A stretch of DNA of 64,000 nucleotides from an uncultured Duncaniella sp. GTDB lineage: Bacteria; Bacteroidota; Bacteroidia; Bacteroidales; Muribaculaceae. A model generated the notes under the pieces. That model was given only the letters and a program-made list of their open reading frames with translations, did not search any database and was not told the DNA's origin. Location: positions 1-64,000 of the forward strand of contig CAJTJG010000004.1 in assembly GCA_910576785.1 (NCBI GenBank), given 5' to 3'. Shown here in pieces: positions 1 through 8,720 of this stretch (the stretch's first letter is position 1; every line of letters starts with the position of its first letter). The position numbers and the translations under genes are program-made.

Positions 1-292
1 CGGGTTCGCCTGTGCGCTCGGTCTGATACCGATGTGCCATGACAGTGGCGAGAGTGTCTCCCATGGCAAAAAAATATTCCGTGGCAACCGGATGATCGGC
101 TCCATGATGATCGAGGCCGCCTGGCGGGCTGTCGCCAAGGATGCGGCACTGAATGCCTATCATCACAAATGCTGTCAGCGTATGAGATCAACGACGGCCA
201 TTGTAAAGGTGGCACGACGTATGTCAAACATAATACTTTCGATGATGAAGAACAAAACGGACTATGATCCTGAAAAAACATATTCCAGATAA
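1..292 (+). CDS. IS110-family transposase, C-terminal part (5' end outside window)
   Basis: The frame is open from base 2 and ends with TAA at 290-292, giving about 96 residues. The sequence runs from FACALGLIPMCHDSGE through a GN..I..MMIEAAW block to a VARRM...I segment, which is the layout of the Transposase_20 (Tnp) domain of IS116/IS110/IS902 recombinases. In this family the serine in the SGE block is thought to be the catalytic nucleophile. The N-terminal RuvC-like DEDD domain lies upstream of the window, so whether the gene is intact cannot be judged. The ATG at 32 is internal to the domain and is not the start. Confidence 0.8.
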   Translation, partial: GFACALGLIPMCHDSGESVSHGKKIFRGNRMIGSMMIEAAWRAVAKDAALNAYHHKCCQRMRSTTAIVKVARRMSNIILSMMKNKTDYDPEKTYSR

Positions 293-475
293 ACCGGCCT
301 CAGCCTATGGACTGGTTCGACCCGAGATGACTCCTGATTTGTCCTGTGGCGCTGCCTGGCAGTGACTACTTACAAAAGAATGTTGCATCTCAATCCTAAT
401 GACTGAATCAGCGTAATGTGGGCTGCGACGGCAGCACTACTGATAGAAGTTTGTTCATAGGCACATCGCGGTTTT

Positions 476-519
476 CCTTGTTCTGTGGGGTTGAAAATAC
501 CTCGCAGAGCAAGGTTTTT
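476..519 (+). terminator. Rho-independent terminator with G-U pairs
   Basis: A 15-bp stem (476-490 with 500-514) encloses a 9-nt loop and is followed by TTTTT at 515-519. Three of the 15 pairs are T-G wobbles when read on the + strand and would be A-C mismatches on the other strand, so the structure belongs to a + strand transcript. It would terminate transcription from the IS110 gene or an RNA downstream of it. Confidence 0.75.
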
Positions 520-616
520 GTGTTTATTGGAGTTACTTATTTTACTAACTCTCTGACTACAAGTGTTAAATATTTGGTTAAAAATGCAAATTCGCTTGGA
601 TGGCAACATAGAAGGA

Positions 617-695
617 CAAAAAAGGACAAAAGTGACAGAAAGTAATTATTTATCACACAGATAATTAATATTTCTGTCACTTTTGTCCTTTTTTG
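617..695. repeat. Palindromic repeat element, copy 1
   Basis: Perfect 25-bp inverted repeat, 617-641 with 671-695. Inside the 29-nt spacer there is a further TAATTAT/ATAATTA pair (643-649 with 661-667) around an 11-nt loop. A second copy lies at 59043-59147 with nearly the same loop (one difference) and paired substitutions in the stem. The right flank (696-740), ending in TTTTGACACACC, is also shared with copy 2. No gene is encoded. Confidence 0.85.
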
Positions 696-822
696 CCATT
701 TTGTATCTTTCTATATTTTGATATATTTTGACACACCGCCTTCCGTATACTTCCATATATTGACACACCGCCCTGCATTTTCAGAGAGTGTTTGATAACA
801 AATGCAAAAAGCAAACGGCGCG

Positions 823-855
823 TTGCAGTGAATCGGGCTTTTTTTATTACCTTTG
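823..855 (+). promoter_or_regulatory. trpS promoter (Bacteroidetes type)
   Basis: TACCTTTG at 848-855 matches the Bacteroidetes -7 element TAnnTTTG. TTG at 823-825 is a possible -33 element, although the 22-bp spacer is slightly long. The predicted transcript would begin about 15-18 nt before the trpS ATG at 878. Confidence 0.65.
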
Positions 856-877
856 CTCCCAAATAACCCAATACATT

Positions 878-1939
878 ATGAACGAAAAAGAAATTGTGCT
901 GTCAGGCATCCGCGCCACCGGCAATCTTCATCTGGGCAACTACTACGGTGCCCTGAGCAAGTTTGTCAAGATGCAGGAGGACTATGACTGCCTATATTTT
1001 ATAGCCGATCTCCACGCTCTCACCACCAATCCCGACCCCAAGGCACTGCATGAGAATGTGCTCAACATCCTCGCTGAATATCTGGCCGCAGGCGTTGACC
1101 CCGACAAAGCCACGATCTTCGTGCAGAGCGACGTGCCCGAAATATCCGAGATGTATCTACTTCTGAATATGCACGTTGGCATCGGAGAATTGCTCCGCAC
1201 CACATCCTTCAAGGACAAGGCCCGCAAACAGCTCGGCCTCTCGGGTGCCGACGAGGGTGATATTGAGAAACAGATCATAGGCAGCGAGACCAACAAGCGC
1301 GTCAATGCCGGCCTGCTCACCTACCCCACCCTGATGGCAGTGGATATCCTCATACAGAAGGCCCACAAAGTGCCTGTAGGCAAGGATCAGGAGCAGCATC
1401 TGGAGCTCACACGTCGTTTTGCCCGCCGCTTCAACTCGTTCTACAACGTCGATCTCTTCCCCGAACCGGAGAATTTCAACTTCGGCGGCCACGCTGTAAA
1501 GGTGCCCGGACTTGACGGATCAGGCAAGATGGGCAAGAGCGAGGGCAACTGTATCTATCTCGTGGACGAGGAGAAGGTGCTCCGTAAGAAAGTGATGCGC
1601 GCCGTCACCGACGAAGGCCCCAAGGAACCCAACCAGCCCATTTCCGAACCCGTGCAGAACCTGCTCACTCTCATGGAACTGACCTCCACACCCGAAATTG
1701 TACAGAGCTACCGTGACGCATATGCCGACTGCTCCATACGCTACGGCGACATGAAGAAACAGCTTGCCGAGGATATACTCAAGGTCACCACTCCCATCCG
1801 CGAGCGATATGCCGAGATACGTGCCGACAAGGACTATATAGCCAAAGTGGTACGTCAGGGCGCCGATCGCGCACGCGAGCGTGCATCCAAGACCCTCGAG
1901 GAGGTGCGCCGCGCCATGGGTATCGTGAAGTTCTATTAA
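878..1939 (+). CDS. trpS: Tryptophan--tRNA ligase
   Basis: Charges tRNA-Trp with tryptophan in the cytosol. The 353-residue length is normal for this class Ic synthetase. The HIGH-like motif is HLGN near residue 18 and the KMSKS-like motif is KMGKS near residue 217, followed by EGN as in other TrpS proteins. I place the start at ATG 878 because it sits downstream of the TACCTTTG promoter and begins MNEKEIVLSGIRATG, the usual N-terminus. The open frame continues upstream to 788, but that part overlaps the promoter. It heads a co-directional run of genes reaching 11998. Confidence 0.97.
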   Translation: MNEKEIVLSGIRATGNLHLGNYYGALSKFVKMQEDYDCLYFIADLHALTTNPDPKALHENVLNILAEYLAAGVDPDKATIFVQSDVPEISEMYLLLNMHVGIGELLRTTSFKDKARKQLGLSGADEGDIEKQIIGSETNKRVNAGLLTYPTLMAVDILIQKAHKVPVGKDQEQHLELTRRFARRFNSFYNVDLFPEPENFNFGGHAVKVPGLDGSGKMGKSEGNCIYLVDEEKVLRKKVMRAVTDEGPKEPNQPISEPVQNLLTLMELTSTPEIVQSYRDAYADCSIRYGDMKKQLAEDILKVTTPIRERYAEIRADKDYIAKVVRQGADRARERASKTLEEVRRAMGIVKFY

Positions 1940-1948
1940 CAGACAAAG

Positions 1949-4900
1949 ATGAAACGCTATAATATCTACAACAACCTCCTCGGGTGGGTTTGTTTCCTGA
2001 TAGCAGCCGTCACCTATCTGCTCACCCTCGAGCCCACGGCAAGCTTCTGGGACTGTCCCGAGTTCATATCGCAGGGCTACAAACTCGAAGTAGGCCACCC
2101 GCCGGGCAACCCTATCTTCATGCTCGCAGCCCGCTTCTTCGTCAACTTCGCGTTTGGCGATGTCACCAAGGTTGCACTCATGGTCAACGCCATGTCGGCC
2201 CTGCTATCCGCCGGAACGATATTGCTGCTCTTCTGGACCATAACCCACCTCGTAAAGCGGCTCATAGTCAACGATGACGATACCGAGATATCCCTTCCAA
2301 AGATGATTGTGATCTTCGGATCGGGTCTTTGCGGCGCCCTCGCCTACACGTGGAGCGACACGTTCTGGTTCTCGGCCGTAGAGGGTGAGGTATACGCATT
2401 CTCCTCGTTCTGCACGGCCCTGGTGTTCTGGCTCATCCTCAAGTGGGAGAACCGCGCATCATTGCCCCACAGCGACAAGTATCTAATACTCATAGCCTAT
2501 GTGATAGGCATCTCGATCGCCGTCCATCTGCTCAACCTCCTGTGTATCCCAGCCATCGGACTGGTGATCTACTACCGTCTGTGGAAAAATGTCAACGCCA
2601 CAGGCTCCCTCATAGCCCTCGCCCTCTCGGCAGTAGTGGTGGGCCTGATACTCTACGGACTCGTTCCGGGCTTCATCGAGGTATCGCAGTACTTCGAGCT
2701 GTTCTTTGTCAATGTCGTAGGCCTTGGCTACAACGTGGGTGTGATCATCTACGCCCTCCTCGCCGTAGGCACCTTCATCTGGGCCATACGCGAGCTCTAT
2801 ATCCAGAAGAGCGTCAGCCGTATACGCTGGAGCGTGGCTATGAGCATACTCCTCTCCGGCATACCCTTCATCGGCGACAGCATGTGGATACCGGTCATCA
2901 TAATGGGCGGCGTGCTCACATATCTGTATGTGGCCAAGGCTCTGCCGGTGAGAATACTCAACCTTGTGGTGATGAGCATATTCGTGATCTTCATCGGCTA
3001 CTCGAGCTACGCGCTCCTGCTCATACGCTCGAGCGCCAATCCGCCGATGAACCAGAATGCGCCCGACAACGTGTTTGCCCTCGCCTCCTACCTCAACCGC
3101 GAGCAGTACGGCGAGCGGCCGCTCTTCTACGGTCAGACCAACAACTCATCCGTGGTCTATGAGGTGGACAATTCCGGCCAGCTCACCCCGCAATACAACG
3201 AAGGCTCACCCATCTACTCAAAGGTGGCCAAGACCTCGCCCGACCAGAAGGACGAGTACAAACTGGTGGGATACAAGAAGAATTACCGCATGAACCCCGA
3301 GCTGGACATGCTCTTCCCCCGCATCTACAGCGGACAGCACACAGCGGCTTACTCCGACTGGATAGGTGGCATCAAGGGCAAACCCGTCAAAGCCACCCAG
3401 TACGTAGGTGCCGACGGCGAGGTACTCCAGTATGCCGACAGGATCAAGCCAACATTCGGCGAGAGCCTGCGCTTCTTCCTTGTATATCAGCTCAACCACA
3501 TGTACTGGAGATACTTCATGTGGAACTTCGCCGGACGCCAGAACGACATACAGGGCAACGGCGAGGTGAACCACGGCAACTGGATCTCCGGCATACCCTT
3601 CATAGACAATCCCCGTCTTGGCGACCAGAGTCTACTCCCCGCCTCCGACGGCAAGGATAATCCCGGCCATAATGTCTTCTACATGCTCCCGCTCATCCTC
3701 GGCCTGATAGGTCTGGGATGGCAGGCCTTCGTGCCCAAGCGGGGCATCGAGCAGTTCTGGGTGATATTCTTCCTCTTCTTCATGACCGGTATCGCTATCG
3801 TGCTATACCTCAATCAGACCCCGACACAGCCGCGCGAGCGCGACTACGCCTTCGCAGGTTCGTTCTATGCCTTCGCCATATGGGTAGGCATGGGTGTGGC
3901 CGGCATATGGTCTCTGCTCAAGATGGCCATCGAGAAGAAAAAGAAGGAGGGAGCCGCCACGGCGGCAGCCGACACCGCATCAGCCACCCGTCTCGACATG
4001 CCGCTGGCCATAGTGGCCCTCGTGATAGGCCTGATAGTGCCCCTGCAGATGGTGTCGCAGACATGGGATGACCATGACCGCTCCGGCCGCTACACCACCC
4101 GCGACTTCGGCATGAACTACCTGAGCTCGCTCGACCCCGACGCGATCATCTTCACCAACGGCGACAATGACACCTTCCCGCTGTGGTACGCTCAGGAGGT
4201 GGAAGGACACCGCACCGACGTCAAGGTGGTCAACCTCAGCTACCTCACCACCGACTGGTATGCCAACCAGGTGCAGCATCCTTCCTACGAGGCCGCCGGC
4301 ATCGAGACTCTGGCCAAACCGGAGAATTATGCCTATGACCGCATGAACTTCAGCTACTTCGCCGTAGACGAGGACACCACCGCCACCAACGTGTTCGCAT
4401 CGCTGCGTCAGGTCTATGACCCGAAGTCGAGCGAAAACTCCTGGGGTGCACCGATGATGAAATATCCCAACATGTTCATTCCTGTGGATATCGCAGCCGC
4501 TGTCAAAGCCGGCCGCATCACCGAGCAGGAAGCCGACCATGCATCCGACATCATCGAAGTCAACATGCACAACGACCGCGAGGCAGCCCGCCACGGCGGT
4601 ATGTCGCTCAGCCAGATCCTCTCGCTCGACATGCTCGCCACATCGGTGAAGAACGGTTGGAACCGTCCGGTCTACTTCGCGTCCACCGTGCCGTCCGACT
4701 ACTATCTCGGTCTACAGCCCTACATGCGCTCCACTGGCATGGCCTATGAGGTGACCCCAATGGTGAACAGCGAGAACTCCGACTATGATATCTCGGCCGT
4801 CAACACCGACAAGGCTTATGAGAACATCACATCGAAATTCCGCTGGGGCGGCCTCGACAAGATCACAGCTCCCGGCCAGGTATATCTCGACGAGACCGTG

Positions 4901-5437
4901 CGCCGCATGGTGACCACCACCCGCTCCTACATACTCAACGCCGCCACAGCGCTCGTCAACGAGGCCGTGATGGCCGAGCGTGTCGATTCGACACAGGTAG
5001 CTCCCGAGGATCTCACCGCCCTCGAGGCCTACAAGGCCGACCGCTACGGCAAGGCTCTCGAACTGGTGAACCTCATGGAGGAGAAACTCCCCGCCACGGC
5101 TTCGCCCTATGCAGTCCAGGTGCCGCAGAAGATAGCCCAGATCTATGCCCGCATCGGCATAGCCACCGGCAACAAGGAGGCATCGGAGCATGCGCTCAAA
5201 CTGATCGAGAATGAGCTGCACCGCTATGCCCAGAATGTGAAGTATTACCAGAGCCTCTCCCCCTGGCAGTATGCCACCCTGCCGCAGACCGACCGCTTCA
5301 TCGAGACATACTACATGGTATATCTGCTGCAGGACTATGCCGACATGGGCGGAGATACGGAGAAGATCGTGGAGGAGCTCACCGACATGGGTGTGAACTT
5401 CGACCGCATCGTATCCATAATCGACCAGACAAACTGA
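1949..5437 (+). CDS. DUF2723 family membrane protein (GT-C / TMEM260-like)
   Basis: A 1162-residue protein beginning only 9 nt after trpS. The N-terminal half has many hydrophobic segments with an early loop carrying the conserved WDCPEF and GHPPGNP motifs typical of DUF2723. The C-terminal part, from about residue 725, is soluble and contains FTNGDNDTFPLW. The family belongs with GT-C-fold glycosyltransferases and is related to eukaryotic TMEM260, which attaches mannose to protein; acidic residues in the first loop are the expected catalytic site. The probable role is protein O-glycosylation at the outer face of the inner membrane. The bacterial donor and acceptor are not known from sequence. 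Confidence 0.85.
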   Translation: MKRYNIYNNLLGWVCFLIAAVTYLLTLEPTASFWDCPEFISQGYKLEVGHPPGNPIFMLAARFFVNFAFGDVTKVALMVNAMSALLSAGTILLLFWTITHLVKRLIVNDDDTEISLPKMIVIFGSGLCGALAYTWSDTFWFSAVEGEVYAFSSFCTALVFWLILKWENRASLPHSDKYLILIAYVIGISIAVHLLNLLCIPAIGLVIYYRLWKNVNATGSLIALALSAVVVGLILYGLVPGFIEVSQYFELFFVNVVGLGYNVGVIIYALLAVGTFIWAIRELYIQKSVSRIRWSVAMSILLSGIPFIGDSMWIPVIIMGGVLTYLYVAKALPVRILNLVVMSIFVIFIGYSSYALLLIRSSANPPMNQNAPDNVFALASYLNREQYGERPLFYGQTNNSSVVYEVDNSGQLTPQYNEGSPIYSKVAKTSPDQKDEYKLVGYKKNYRMNPELDMLFPRIYSGQHTAAYSDWIGGIKGKPVKATQYVGADGEVLQYADRIKPTFGESLRFFLVYQLNHMYWRYFMWNFAGRQNDIQGNGEVNHGNWISGIPFIDNPRLGDQSLLPASDGKDNPGHNVFYMLPLILGLIGLGWQAFVPKRGIEQFWVIFFLFFMTGIAIVLYLNQTPTQPRERDYAFAGSFYAFAIWVGMGVAGIWSLLKMAIEKKKKEGAATAAADTASATRLDMPLAIVALVIGLIVPLQMVSQTWDDHDRSGRYTTRDFGMNYLSSLDPDAIIFTNGDNDTFPLWYAQEVEGHRTDVKVVNLSYLTTDWYANQVQHPSYEAAGIETLAKPENYAYDRMNFSYFAVDEDTTATNVFASLRQVYDPKSSENSWGAPMMKYPNMFIPVDIAAAVKAGRITEQEADHASDIIEVNMHNDREAARHGGMSLSQILSLDMLATSVKNGWNRPVYFASTVPSDYYLGLQPYMRSTGMAYEVTPMVNSENSDYDISAVNTDKAYENITSKFRWGGLDKITAPGQVYLDETVRRMVTTTRSYILNAATALVNEAVMAERVDSTQVAPEDLTALEAYKADRYGKALELVNLMEEKLPATASPYAVQVPQKIAQIYARIGIATGNKEASEHALKLIENELHRYAQNVKYYQSLSPWQYATLPQTDRFIETYYMVYLLQDYADMGGDTEKIVEELTDMGVNFDRIVSIIDQTN

Positions 5438-5447
5438 CAACAACTCT

Positions 5448-6545
5448 ATGGACAATAATAAAATCAAAGTAGGCATAACCCACGGAGACATCAACGGCAT
5501 CGGCTACGAGATCCTGCTGAAGACATTCGAGGATCCGCGCATGTCGGAGATATGCACCCCCGTGGTGTATGGCTCAGGCAAGATAGCCTCCGCCTACCGC
5601 AAGACCCTCTCGCTCCCCGAAGTGCGCTTCACACAGGTGGAGTCGGCTGCCGAAGCCGAGGGCGACCGCCTCTTCATGGTCAACGTGGTGCCCGAGGATA
5701 CCCGCATAGAGCCGGGACAAGCCACCCCCGAGAGCGGGAGCGCTGCTCTTGCCGCCCTGCGCCGCGCCGTCGACGACCTCAAGGCAGGTGATATCGACGT
5801 GCTCGTGACATGCCCCATAAACAAACATGCCATCCATGGCGAGGAATTTGATTTCCCCGGCCATACGGAATATCTCGAGGCGGAACTTGGCGATGATACC
5901 GACAAGGCCATGATGATAATGTGTGGCGAGGGGCTGCGTGTGGCGCTCGTCACCATCCACGAACCCGTGAGCGGCATAGCCCCGAAGATCACACGCGAGG
6001 CCATCACCGAGGCTCTCGTCAAATTCAATGCCTCGCTTGTGGCCGACTTCGGTGTGCACTCCCCACGCATAGCCGTGCTGTCGCTCAACCCACATGCCGG
6101 CGACGGCGGTGTGACGGGTACAGAAGAGACCGACATCATCACTCCTGCCATTGCCGACGCTACCGCCGCAAAGGTGCTCGCCTTCGGCCCATATGCCGCC
6201 GACGGTTTCTTCGGCAGCGGCACCTACCGTAAGTTTGACGGTATCCTGGCCATGTATCACGACCAGGGTCTCATCCCGTTCAAACTCCTGGCAGGGGAAC
6301 ATGGTGTCAACTACACGGCCGGACTCAAATATGTCCGCACCTCACCCGACCACGGTACTGCCTACGATATCGTCGGAAAGGGCGTAGCCGATCCCCAATC
6401 ACTGCGCGAGGCCATCTACATGGCCATGGACATCTACCGCAACCGCCTGCGCGAGGCCGAGGCCACAGCCAATCCGCTGAAGAAACAGAACTTCGACCGC
6501 GGCAGTGACCGTGTGCCAAAGGAGAAAAACAGCAACAACAACTGA
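5448..6545 (+). CDS. pdxA: 4-hydroxythreonine-4-phosphate dehydrogenase
   Basis: Oxidises 4-phosphohydroxy-threonine in the DXP-dependent pyridoxal 5'-phosphate pathway. The 365 residues contain the three metal-binding histidines in their usual settings: GHTEYLE (about residue 138), NPHAGDGG (about 216) and MYHDQG (about 271), plus the N-terminal ITHGDINGIGYE block. The tail after about residue 350 is low-complexity and probably disordered. It starts 10 nt after the DUF2723 gene. Its position before a lipid gene cluster does not itself suggest a functional link. Confidence 0.96.
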   Translation: MDNNKIKVGITHGDINGIGYEILLKTFEDPRMSEICTPVVYGSGKIASAYRKTLSLPEVRFTQVESAAEAEGDRLFMVNVVPEDTRIEPGQATPESGSAALAALRRAVDDLKAGDIDVLVTCPINKHAIHGEEFDFPGHTEYLEAELGDDTDKAMMIMCGEGLRVALVTIHEPVSGIAPKITREAITEALVKFNASLVADFGVHSPRIAVLSLNPHAGDGGVTGTEETDIITPAIADATAAKVLAFGPYAADGFFGSGTYRKFDGILAMYHDQGLIPFKLLAGEHGVNYTAGLKYVRTSPDHGTAYDIVGKGVADPQSLREAIYMAMDIYRNRLREAEATANPLKKQNFDRGSDRVPKEKNSNNN

Positions 6546-6556
6546 TCCGGCCACAC

Positions 6557-7285
6557 ATGATCTACGCCATACTTGCAGCCGGTGAGGGTTCACGCCTGTC
6601 AGACGAGGGTATCACCTCGCCTAAACCGCTCGTAGAGGTGTGTGGCGAAACTCTCATCGGACGTCTGGCCGGGATCATGGCCGCACGGCCCGACTGCGAG
6701 CGCATAGAGATCGTGATAAGCGGACGGGATCCGGAAGTGGAGGCCCATCTCCGGGAGCTGTCGCTGAATGTGCCTCTCGGCATCACAGTGAAAGCTACCG
6801 GAGGATCGATGGAATCGCTTGCCGCTCTGGCGCCACACCTGCGCGGACATGACTTCTGCCTCTCGACAGTGGACAGTGTGTTCCACCCCCTCGAGTTCAA
6901 CCACTACGTCGACTCATGGCTCGCCGACACTGAATCCGACGGCTATATGGCCGTGACCACTTATGCCGACGACGAGAAGCCTCTCTATGTAGGTGCCGAT
7001 CCGCAGGGACGCATCACGGGATTCTTCGACACACCTGCCGCAGGAGTAAGCTATGTATCCGGCGGTATATATCTGCTGCGTTCAGCCGCACTTGATGAGC
7101 TGACCGACTGCATGGACGCCGGCCATCGGCGAATGCGCGACTTCCAGCGCGCCCTCGTGGCCTCGGGCATGCATCTCACGGCATGGCCATTCAGCCGCAT
7201 CATCGACGTGGACCACGCATCCGACATCAACGCCGCCGCAGAACTATTGTCACATAAACCAAATCCATCACCATGGCAGAAATAA
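6557..7285 (+). CDS. Nucleotidyltransferase (NTP-transferase / MobA-like fold)
   Basis: A 242-residue protein starting with AILAAGEGSRLS, the nucleotide-binding loop of sugar-phosphate nucleotidyl- and cytidylyltransferases, followed by SPKPLVEVCGETLI. This fold activates a phosphorylated sugar or alcohol by transferring a nucleotide monophosphate. Placed before two CDP-alcohol phosphotransferases, it could make a CDP-activated polyol (compare inositol-1-phosphate cytidylyltransferases) or a nucleotide sugar. The substrate cannot be read from sequence. Its last 13 nt overlap the next gene, so the two are probably translationally coupled. Confidence 0.8.
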   Translation: MIYAILAAGEGSRLSDEGITSPKPLVEVCGETLIGRLAGIMAARPDCERIEIVISGRDPEVEAHLRELSLNVPLGITVKATGGSMESLAALAPHLRGHDFCLSTVDSVFHPLEFNHYVDSWLADTESDGYMAVTTYADDEKPLYVGADPQGRITGFFDTPAAGVSYVSGGIYLLRSAALDELTDCMDAGHRRMRDFQRALVASGMHLTAWPFSRIIDVDHASDINAAAELLSHKPNPSPWQK

Positions 7286-8181
7286 AGATTGCCGCCATAC
7301 TGCGCGCGGGGATATACTCCCCCAACCATATAGGCAACGACGCAGCCATACTCAACCTCACCGCCGAGCAGCTGCGCAAACGTGGCTGCGAAGTAAGGAT
7401 CTACAGCGAGGAGCAGCTCATAGCCGGCGCTGTCACGGAGCGGTGTGTGATCCATATGTGCCGCGACCACAGATCATTCCCCATACTCCAGGCCATGGAG
7501 GATGACGGATGTCTCGTGCTCAACTCCGGCTACGGGGTGGAGAACTGCACACGCGAGCGCCTCTCGCGCATACTCCTCGGCTCAGGCATCCCCTATCCGG
7601 ACTGTCTGATGGTCAACACCAACCAGACCGTCACCCGGCAGATGCAGGAAGCCTCCATGGAACGCGCATGGATAAAACGCGGCGATCTGTATGCCCAGCA
7701 CAAGGAGGACGTCACCTATGTACGTCACCCCGAGGAGGCTCAGGAAGTGCTCCAGGAGTACTTCCTGCGAGGCATAAAGCGTGCGGTGATCATGCGTCAT
7801 CTCGACGGCGAGCAGGTAAAGTTCTACGGTGTGAGCGGCACCCCATGGTTCCAGTGGTTCTACCCGTTCGAGAAGAGCTACTCGGCCGCCGGCGACGATT
7901 CGAGCGCCTCACCCGCCTCCACCCCTCGCTTCGACCTCGAGGCATTCAAGGAGGCATGCGGACGCGCTGCCGACACGCTCGACATCAAATTTTACGGCGG
8001 TGATGCCATCGTGGCCCCCGACGGCACATTCTCCATAATAGATTTCAACGACTGGCCCAGCTTCGCGCCATGCCGCATAGAAGCCTCGGCCGTAATAGCC
8101 CGCACAGTGCTCGCTGAAGTGAAAGCATACCTCAAGAAAGCATCAAAGCCTACCGCCAAGTCATCCATGAAACAGTCGTAA
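7273..8181 (+). CDS. ATP-grasp domain protein
   Basis: 302 residues. The C-terminal half reads like an ATP-grasp fold, with AWIKRGD as the probable ATP-binding lysine strand near residues 135-141 and IIDFNDWPSF near 255 as the Mg-binding D-x-N-x-x-P signature. ATP-grasp enzymes join a carboxylate to an amine or thiol through an acyl-phosphate. The N-terminal portion has no motif I can name. It overlaps the nucleotidyltransferase gene and lies in a lipid headgroup cluster, so it may act on an activated or lipid-linked headgroup; that is inference. Confidence 0.7.
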   Translation: MAEIKIAAILRAGIYSPNHIGNDAAILNLTAEQLRKRGCEVRIYSEEQLIAGAVTERCVIHMCRDHRSFPILQAMEDDGCLVLNSGYGVENCTRERLSRILLGSGIPYPDCLMVNTNQTVTRQMQEASMERAWIKRGDLYAQHKEDVTYVRHPEEAQEVLQEYFLRGIKRAVIMRHLDGEQVKFYGVSGTPWFQWFYPFEKSYSAAGDDSSASPASTPRFDLEAFKEACGRAADTLDIKFYGGDAIVAPDGTFSIIDFNDWPSFAPCRIEASAVIARTVLAEVKAYLKKASKPTAKSSMKQS

Positions 8182-8185
8182 AACA

Positions 8186-8719
8186 ATGACTCAGAATATA
8201 ATCCGACTAAAAGACAAGTTTCTCAACGGAGGTGACATCGTCACCACCTTTCTCCGCTCGTCCATATCATCACAGATAGCGTCATGGATAGACATGGGTG
8301 TGGGATTTGTCTTCTTCGCGTTCATTCACCTCGCGCCGTGGATCTCCACCGCCATCGGCGCCGTGTGCGGCGGCATCGTGAACTGCTGTATCAACTACCG
8401 CTTCACGTTCCATGCCTCCGATGTACCCGTCAAGGCTGTCGCAGTGAAGTATGCCCTGATATGGATAGGAAGTCTCGCTCTCAATGTCTACGGCACGCAG
8501 GTTGTCTACGAGATTCTCAAAGGCCTCACATTCCTCGAGGATATGGGTTTCAAGCCCAACGGCTATTACGCCGCCGCCCGACTCAGCGTGTCGCTCATAG
8601 TCTCGATATTCTGGAACTTCCTCATGCAGAAGAACTTCGTATACAAGCGTACCACATTCGACCCCTATGCGGTGAAATTTGTCGACACCCTCACCCACCG
8701 AAAGAACAAACAAGCATAA
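8186..8719 (+). CDS. GtrA-like membrane protein
   Basis: A 177-residue protein with four hydrophobic segments and the GtrA-type pattern VNCCINYRFTF between helices 2 and 3, plus FWNFLMQKNFVY in the last helix. GtrA-like proteins are proposed to move isoprenoid-linked sugars, or to act as helpers in surface glycan and lipid pathways. It begins 4 nt after the ATP-grasp gene and its neighbour follows at once, so it belongs to the same operon. A role in flipping or presenting a lipid intermediate fits the context but is not shown. Confidence 0.75.
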   Translation: MTQNIIRLKDKFLNGGDIVTTFLRSSISSQIASWIDMGVGFVFFAFIHLAPWISTAIGAVCGGIVNCCINYRFTFHASDVPVKAVAVKYALIWIGSLALNVYGTQVVYEILKGLTFLEDMGFKPNGYYAAARLSVSLIVSIFWNFLMQKNFVYKRTTFDPYAVKFVDTLTHRKNKQA

Positions 8720-8720
8720 T

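Larger units (their letters stand above)
293..877. other. Non-coding stretch after the IS110 gene
   Basis: No convincing gene is present; the short open frames here have no recognisable content. It holds a 183-nt segment after the transposase stop, a strong hairpin plus T-run (476-519), a palindromic repeat (617-695, with a right flank to about 772) and the trpS promoter. The motif TGACACACCGCC occurs twice, at about 729-740 and 761-772. IS110-family elements encode a structured bridge RNA in one non-coding end, so part of 293-475 could be such an RNA if this copy is of the IS1111 type; I see no proof. Confidence 0.5.

Noticed and set aside
418..645. Short open frames after the IS110 gene
   Set aside because: They overlap a terminator and half of a palindrome and have no recognisable protein features.
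729..772. Two copies of TGACACACCGCC, possible CRISPR-like repeats
   Set aside because: Only two short copies and no cas genes; they belong to the border of the palindromic element.
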